Positions 4,996 to 8,440 of a stretch of 8,440 nt of DNA are shown here, one piece after another. Position 1 is the first letter of the stretch. Each line of letters starts with the position of its first letter. Origin of the DNA: Sedimenticola sp. Its GTDB lineage: Bacteria; Pseudomonadota; Gammaproteobacteria; Chromatiales; Chromatiaceae. A model generated the notes under the pieces. That model was not told where the DNA came from. It ran no database searches and saw nothing but the letters and a program-made list of their open reading frames with translations. The DNA lies in the NCBI GenBank assembly GCA_027041035.1, contig JALULB010000273.1, positions 1-8,440 on the forward strand, in the 5' to 3' direction. The position numbers and the translations under genes are program-made.

Positions 4996-5673
4996 TCACA
5001 TAACAATCCGGCCATCGCGCAACAGCAGCACGCGATCCATCGCCTCGGCGATCCCGGCATCGTGGGTCACCATGATGAAGCTGGTTGCGTGCTGTTCGCT
5101 GAGTTCGCGCATCAACTGGAACACCGAGGCCGCCGTGGTCTGGTCCAGGTTACCGGTCGGTTCGTCGGCCAGGATGCACGCCGGCCGGGTGACCATCGCG
5201 CGGGCGACCGCGACCCGCTGGCGCTCGCCACCAGACAGCTCGGTCGGCTTGTGGCGTACCCGATCGGAGAGGCCGACCGCGTCGAGCATCTCGCCGGCGC
5301 GCTGGCTCGCGACAGCAACACTGTCGCGGCGGATCAGCAACGGCATCGCGACGTTCTCCAGCGCGGTGAACTCCGGCAACAGATGGTGAAACTGGTAGAC
5401 GAAGCCGAAGTAGCGATTGCGCAATGCACCGCGTTGCCGGTCGCTCAAACCGCTCAACGCCTGCTCGCCGGCAAAGATCTCGCCATGGCTCGGCTCGTCC
5501 AGCCCGCCAAGGCAGTGCAGCAGGGTGCTCTTGCCCGAACCGGAAGCCCCCATGATCGCGACCCGCTCGCCGGCCGCGACCGACAGGCTGATGTCATGCA
5601 ATACCTCGACCGGTCGGGGACCGTTCAGATAGGTCTTGCTCAGCCCCTCGCAACGCAATACGGCGTCATTCAT
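4996..5673 (-). CDS. lolD: Lipoprotein-releasing system ATP-binding protein LolD
   Basis: ATPase of the inner-membrane Lol ABC transporter that extracts outer-membrane lipoproteins and hands them to periplasmic LolA. All nucleotide-binding motifs are intact in the 225-residue product: Walker [10 protein letters not shown] (42-50), Q-loop Gln94 in [12 protein letters not shown] (91-102, the LolD-type sequence), signature LSGGERQR (146-153), Walker B ACILADEP (165-172) with catalytic Glu171, D-loop GNLD, and switch His204 in [17 protein letters not shown] (103-114) is also typical and helps separate it from MacB or FtsE ATPases. The start ATGAATGA overlaps the end of the permease gene by 8 nt, so translation is probably coupled. 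Nine bp past its stop lies the end of the foldback element, and no lolE follows. Confidence 0.95.
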   Translation of the reverse strand: MNDAVLRCEGLSKTYLNGPRPVEVLHDISLSVAAGERVAIMGASGSGKSTLLHCLGGLDEPSHGEIFAGEQALSGLSDRQRGALRNRYFGFVYQFHHLLPEFTALENVAMPLLIRRDSVAVASQRAGEMLDAVGLSDRVRHKPTELSGGERQRVAVARAMVTRPACILADEPTGNLDQTTAASVFQLMRELSEQHATSFIMVTHDAGIAEAMDRVLLLRDGRIVM

Positions 5674-6916
5674 AGCGTAATGCCTCCGCCGGCAGGATGC
5701 GCGACGCCTTCCACGCCGGATACAGTGTCGCCAGCAACGTCAGCACGAAGGCGCCGATGGCGATCGTGGTGACATCGTCCCAATGCAGATCGGACGGCAG
5801 GCGGCTGATGTAGTAGATGCTCGGATCGAGAAAATGCACGCCGAACAGCTTTTCGATCGCGGCGACGATCGGCTCGACATTGATCGCCAGCAACACCCCG
5901 AGCAGCAGCCCGACGAGCACCCCGACCAGGCCGATCACCACGCCCTGGATAACGAACACAGCCATCACGCTGCCGGCCGACATGCCCAAGGTGCGCAGGA
6001 TCGCGATATCGCTCTGCTTGTCGGTCACCAGCATCACCAGCGCCGAGACGATGTTGAAGGCCGCGACCGCGACGATCAGCGACAGGATCAGCGCCATCAT
6101 GCGCTTCTCCACCGCCAACGCGGAGAAGAAATTGCGATGCTCCCAGGTCCAGTCGCTGACGCGGTACAGGCCGGGCAGATCGCGCGCCAGTTGCACCGAG
6201 ACCGCCGGCGCGCGGTCCATGTCCTTCAGCTTCAGGCGCACGCCGGTCACCGCGGTGCCCATGCGCAGCAACCGCCCGGCATCCTGGATGTGGATCAGCG
6301 CGACCCCCCGGTCGTAGTCGCCCATGCCGACCTCGAACAAGCCGGCGACGGTGAAGCGCTTCAACCTCGGCATCGCGCCGACCGGCGTCGCGGTGGTCTC
6401 CGGCACCACCACCGTGACCTTGTCGCCGACGCGCGCGTTCAGCACGTTCGCCAGCTCCACGCCGAGAATGATCTGAAACTTGCCGGCATGCAGATCGTCC
6501 AGCTTCAAGCCATTCTTCAGATAGGCGGCGATCTTCGATACCCTGCCTTCGTACTCGGGGTCGATGCCGCGCAACAACGCACCGCTGACCACGCCACGAT
6601 GCGTCAGCATCGCCTGTGCCTGGATAAAGGGCGCCGCGCCGACCACCTCCGGGTTCTCGCTGGCGAGGCGCATCGCGATATGCCATTCCGGCATGAAGCC
6701 GTCGGCGCGCTGCACCGTGGCATGCGAGGTCATGCCGAGGATGCGTTCACGGATCTCCTTGTGAAAACCGTTCATCACCGACAGCACCACGATCAGCGCG
6801 ATCACGCCGAGTATGATGCCGAGCATCGAAACCAGCGAGATGAAAGAGATAAAGTGGTTGCGCCGCTTGGCGCGCGTGTAGCGCAAGCCGACAAACAGCT
6901 CGACCGGGTTGAACAT
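5666..6916 (-). CDS. Lipoprotein-releasing system permease, LolC/LolE family
   Basis: Inner-membrane permease partner of LolD. The 416-residue protein has the standard MacB-like layout: TM1 at about 23-47, a periplasmic domain at about 50-270, then TM2 (272-297), TM3 (318-344) and TM4 (383-401). The N-terminus [27 protein letters not shown], the post-TM1 [18 protein letters not shown] (44-61) and the inter-helix [20 protein letters not shown] are signatures of the lipoprotein-releasing branch. Residues 170-188 ([18 protein letters not shown]) fall where the LolA-binding Hook hairpin lies. [17 protein letters not shown] (194-210) looks more like LolE. This mix, together with one permease gene next to lolD, fits a LolF-type homodimeric transporter, but a second permease elsewhere cannot be excluded, so no symbol is given. 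The start ATG at 6916 has only a weak upstream purine stretch. It opens a lolC-lolD operon divergent from the gene at 7028. Confidence 0.93.
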   Translation of the reverse strand: MFNPVELFVGLRYTRAKRRNHFISFISLVSMLGIILGVIALIVVLSVMNGFHKEIRERILGMTSHATVQRADGFMPEWHIAMRLASENPEVVGAAPFIQAQAMLTHRGVVSGALLRGIDPEYEGRVSKIAAYLKNGLKLDDLHAGKFQIILGVELANVLNARVGDKVTVVVPETTATPVGAMPRLKRFTVAGLFEVGMGDYDRGVALIHIQDAGRLLRMGTAVTGVRLKLKDMDRAPAVSVQLARDLPGLYRVSDWTWEHRNFFSALAVEKRMMALILSLIVAVAAFNIVSALVMLVTDKQSDIAILRTLGMSAGSVMAVFVIQGVVIGLVGVLVGLLLGVLLAINVEPIVAAIEKLFGVHFLDPSIYYISRLPSDLHWDDVTTIAIGAFVLTLLATLYPAWKASRILPAEALRYE

Positions 6917-7027
6917 GGCATGCGGCCCCGTGTGAAAACCGCGACAGTTTAGCAGATGCCAACCACCACTTCCGGGGGCTGGAAAATTCGGCTAATCTTG
7001 AAGCCCTGTCCACGAGGAAACACAACA

Positions 7028-7351
7028 ATGAAATACACGCTCGCTAGTACCCTCATGCTGCTGCCACTGCTGGCCGGAGCCCCCTTGCAGGCCGATACCC
7101 TGTTGATAGAGACCATCGCCAACGAGCCGCCGAACTCGCCTCAAGGTCTGCCCCGACCGACACGCGGCATGCGCATGTCCCAGGTGGAACGCCAGTACGG
7201 CGAACCCGTCCAGCGCCTGCCGGCCGTCGGCCACCCGCCGATCACGCGCTGGAAATACCCGAAGTACACAGTTTATTTCGAATACCAGTACGTCATCGAT
7301 ACCGTCATCAACCGCGACACACCGACCGTCGGTCACAAGAAAGCGGAATAG
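7028..7351 (+). CDS. Small secreted protein with BamE/SmpA-like motif, function unknown
   Basis: A 107-residue protein with a clear signal peptide (MKYTLASTLMLLPLLAGAPL, 1-20) and probable signal peptidase I cleavage after Ala22; there is no lipobox cysteine. The mature part, about 85 residues, contains RGMRMSQVERQYGEPVQRLPAVGHPPI (46-72), then RWKYPKYTVYFEYQYVIDTVI (74-94). The pattern G-M-x-x-x-x-V-x-x-x-Y-G-x-P followed by paired beta strands recalls the BamE/SmpA-OmlA fold. Similar short proteins are common, unnamed, in Gammaproteobacteria. A periplasmic location is inferred. The ATG at 7028 has GAGGA 9 nt upstream (7014-7018). Agmatine deiminase starts 2 bp after its stop, so the two are probably translated from one message. 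The 111-bp gap to the divergent lolC-type gene holds no promoter I can place with confidence. Confidence 0.85.
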   Translation: MKYTLASTLMLLPLLAGAPLQADTLLIETIANEPPNSPQGLPRPTRGMRMSQVERQYGEPVQRLPAVGHPPITRWKYPKYTVYFEYQYVIDTVINRDTPTVGHKKAE

Positions 7352-7353
7352 GC

Positions 7354-8376
7354 ATGCGCCTGCCGGCCGAATGGGAGCGGCAATCGGCCATCATGCTGAC
7401 CTGGCCGCATGCCGACAGCGACTGGGCGGAGGATCTGCCCGCCGTCGAACGCGTTTACCGGCATGTCGTCGCCGCGCTGCTCCCCCGGCAGGACGTATTG
7501 ATCGTCTGCCAATCGGCGGCGCATCGCGCGCATGTCGCCGATCGATGCCCCGCCAGCGGGCGTCTCTACCTGGCGATCGCACCCGGTGACGACACCTGGA
7601 CACGCGATCACGGTCCGATCACCGTGCTCGACAACGGCAAGCCGATCCTGCTGGACTTCGACTTCAACGGCTGGGGCGGGAAATACCCGGCCGAGCGGGA
7701 CAACGCCATCACCCGCGTGCTTTACCAGGCCGGCGTCTGGCCCGGCGCCGAACGGCGCGCGCCCGGCATGGTGCTGGAAGGCGGCGCGCTGGAAACCGAC
7801 GGCGGCGGCACGCTGTTGGCGACGCGCTCGTCGATCATCACCGCGAGTCGCGGCAACAGCGACTCGCGACGGGTCGAGGCCCGCCTGCGCGAACTGCTCG
7901 GCATCCGGCGTTTTCACTGGCTGGATCACGGCCACCTCAGCGGCGACGACACCGATGGCCACATCGATACCCTGGCGCGCTTCGTCGACCCCGGCCACAT
8001 CCTGCACGTCAGTTGCCGCCCGGACGACCCCGACCACGCCGAAATACACCGGATGATCAGCGAGCTGCGGGCGCTGCGCGATGCCGACGGCCAAGCCTAC
8101 CGGCTCACCGCCCTGCCCGCCCCGCCAGCCGCGTTCAGCGACGACGGTCGCCGTCTGGCCACCAGCTACGCGAACTTCCTGATCGCCAACGCACAGGTAC
8201 TCGCGCCCGTCTACGGCCTGGACAGCGACCAGGCCGCGCTGGACACCCTGAGCGCCTGCTTTCCCGACCGCGACATCACCGCGATAGACTGCCGGCCACT
8301 GATCGCGCAGAATGGCAGCCTGCACTGCATCAGCATGCAACTCCCGGCATCGCTGACCCTGAATCCCGGTAACTAG
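7354..8376 (+). CDS. aguA: Agmatine deiminase
   Basis: Cytoplasmic enzyme of the guanidino-group-modifying family that converts agmatine to N-carbamoylputrescine and ammonia, a step on the arginine route to putrescine. The 340-residue product begins with the family motif RLPAEWERQSAIMLTWPH (2-19). It carries the catalytic set: Asp85 in TWTRDHGP (81-88), Glu142 in VLEGGALE (140-147), His203 in DDTDGHIDTLARF (198-210), and the nucleophile Cys325 in NGSLHCISMQLP (320-331). NGWGGKYPAERDN (105-117) is also diagnostic. Length is slightly below that of some homologues (about 365-370) but no motif is missing. The start ATG at 7354 lies 2 bp after the previous stop. N-carbamoylputrescine amidase (aguB) often sits beside aguA but is not seen in the remaining 64 bp. 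SpeD at 2608-3423 acts later in the same polyamine pathway. Confidence 0.96.
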   Translation: MRLPAEWERQSAIMLTWPHADSDWAEDLPAVERVYRHVVAALLPRQDVLIVCQSAAHRAHVADRCPASGRLYLAIAPGDDTWTRDHGPITVLDNGKPILLDFDFNGWGGKYPAERDNAITRVLYQAGVWPGAERRAPGMVLEGGALETDGGGTLLATRSSIITASRGNSDSRRVEARLRELLGIRRFHWLDHGHLSGDDTDGHIDTLARFVDPGHILHVSCRPDDPDHAEIHRMISELRALRDADGQAYRLTALPAPPAAFSDDGRRLATSYANFLIANAQVLAPVYGLDSDQAALDTLSACFPDRDITAIDCRPLIAQNGSLHCISMQLPASLTLNPGN

Positions 8377-8429
8377 AGCCTGCTCAACAATTACAACCCA
8401 TTGAAATATAAGAACAATAAGTCATATTC

Positions 8430-8438
8430 TGGTATAAT
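8430..8438 (+). promoter_or_regulatory. Extended -10 box (TGGTATAAT) at the right edge
   Basis: TATAAT at 8433-8438 preceded by TG-n gives a perfect extended -10 in an AT-rich stretch (8377-8440) after aguA. No good -35 is seen at 16-18 bp, which extended -10 promoters may not need. It points out of the window to an unseen gene. Nothing else, including a terminator for aguA, is recognisable in these 64 bp. Confidence 0.35.
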
Positions 8439-8440
8439 AA

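Noticed and set aside
4937..5389. 150-codon plus-strand frame starting in the foldback element
   Set aside because: It runs antisense into lolD and does not resemble a transposase, so the element is judged non-coding.
5783..6952. 389-codon open frame on the plus strand
   Set aside because: Antisense to the LolC/E permease gene. It is full of His, Gln and Asp with no domain; composition artefact.
7333..8340. 335-codon minus-strand frame opposite aguA
   Set aside because: aguA carries all four catalytic residues on the plus strand. The opposite frame is a shadow.

Overview
The window reads as ordinary chromosome of a GC-rich Gammaproteobacterium, possibly near the Chromatiales-type lineages, though the species is not determinable here. 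The case rests on a proteobacterial Lol lipoprotein-sorting ABC transporter, a Coq7-type ubiquinone hydroxylase, an E. coli-type SpeD with about 70% visible identity to the enterobacterial protein, a type I MurB, and agmatine deiminase. Coding DNA is uniformly GC-rich. AT content rises only in two intergenic insertions and at the right edge.

Layout, left to right. (1) Positions 1-1795, minus strand: a tightly packed three-gene unit of a 96-aa conserved protein of unknown function, a 188-aa four-helix membrane protein (ATGA overlap) and murB (10 bp gap), with murB running off the left edge. (2) Positions 1796-2068, a divergent intergenic region holding a 198-bp MITE-like element with 13-bp terminal inverted repeats beginning GTAA and an 8-bp target duplication. 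(3) Positions 2069-3423, plus strand: a membrane-anchored SRPBCC-fold protein and speD, 8 bp apart. (4) Positions 3424-3598, a convergent spacer with a long hairpin. (5) Positions 3599-4698, minus strand: coq7 preceded by a DUF937/YidB-like gene, with a GC-rich terminator hairpin between them. (6) Positions 4771-4986, a second, unrelated MITE-like foldback element lying 9 bp past the lolD stop. (7) Positions 4996-6916, minus strand: a lolC/E-type permease gene overlapping lolD by 8 nt. (8) Positions 7028-8376, plus strand: a small secreted protein with a BamE-like motif, then agmatine deiminase 2 bp later. (9) Positions 8377-8440, an AT-rich end with an extended -10 box.

Functionally the window mixes envelope work (murB, the Lol transporter, the BamE-like protein) with polyamine synthesis: agmatine deiminase opens the arginine/agmatine route to putrescine, and SpeD supplies the aminopropyl donor for spermidine. 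No defence system, prophage, CRISPR array or intact transposase is visible.

The most unusual signal is non-coding. The two MITE-like elements have different ends but share an internal two-hairpin module: an 11-nt block, exactly 10 variable nt, then an identical 20-nt block. Both hairpins present GGA in a tetraloop, the stem of the first changes by paired substitutions, and the first hairpin matches the in vitro CsrA/RsmA consensus at 11 of 12 positions. It could be a mobile CsrA-type binding module, or a DNA-level palindromic repeat that only looks like one.
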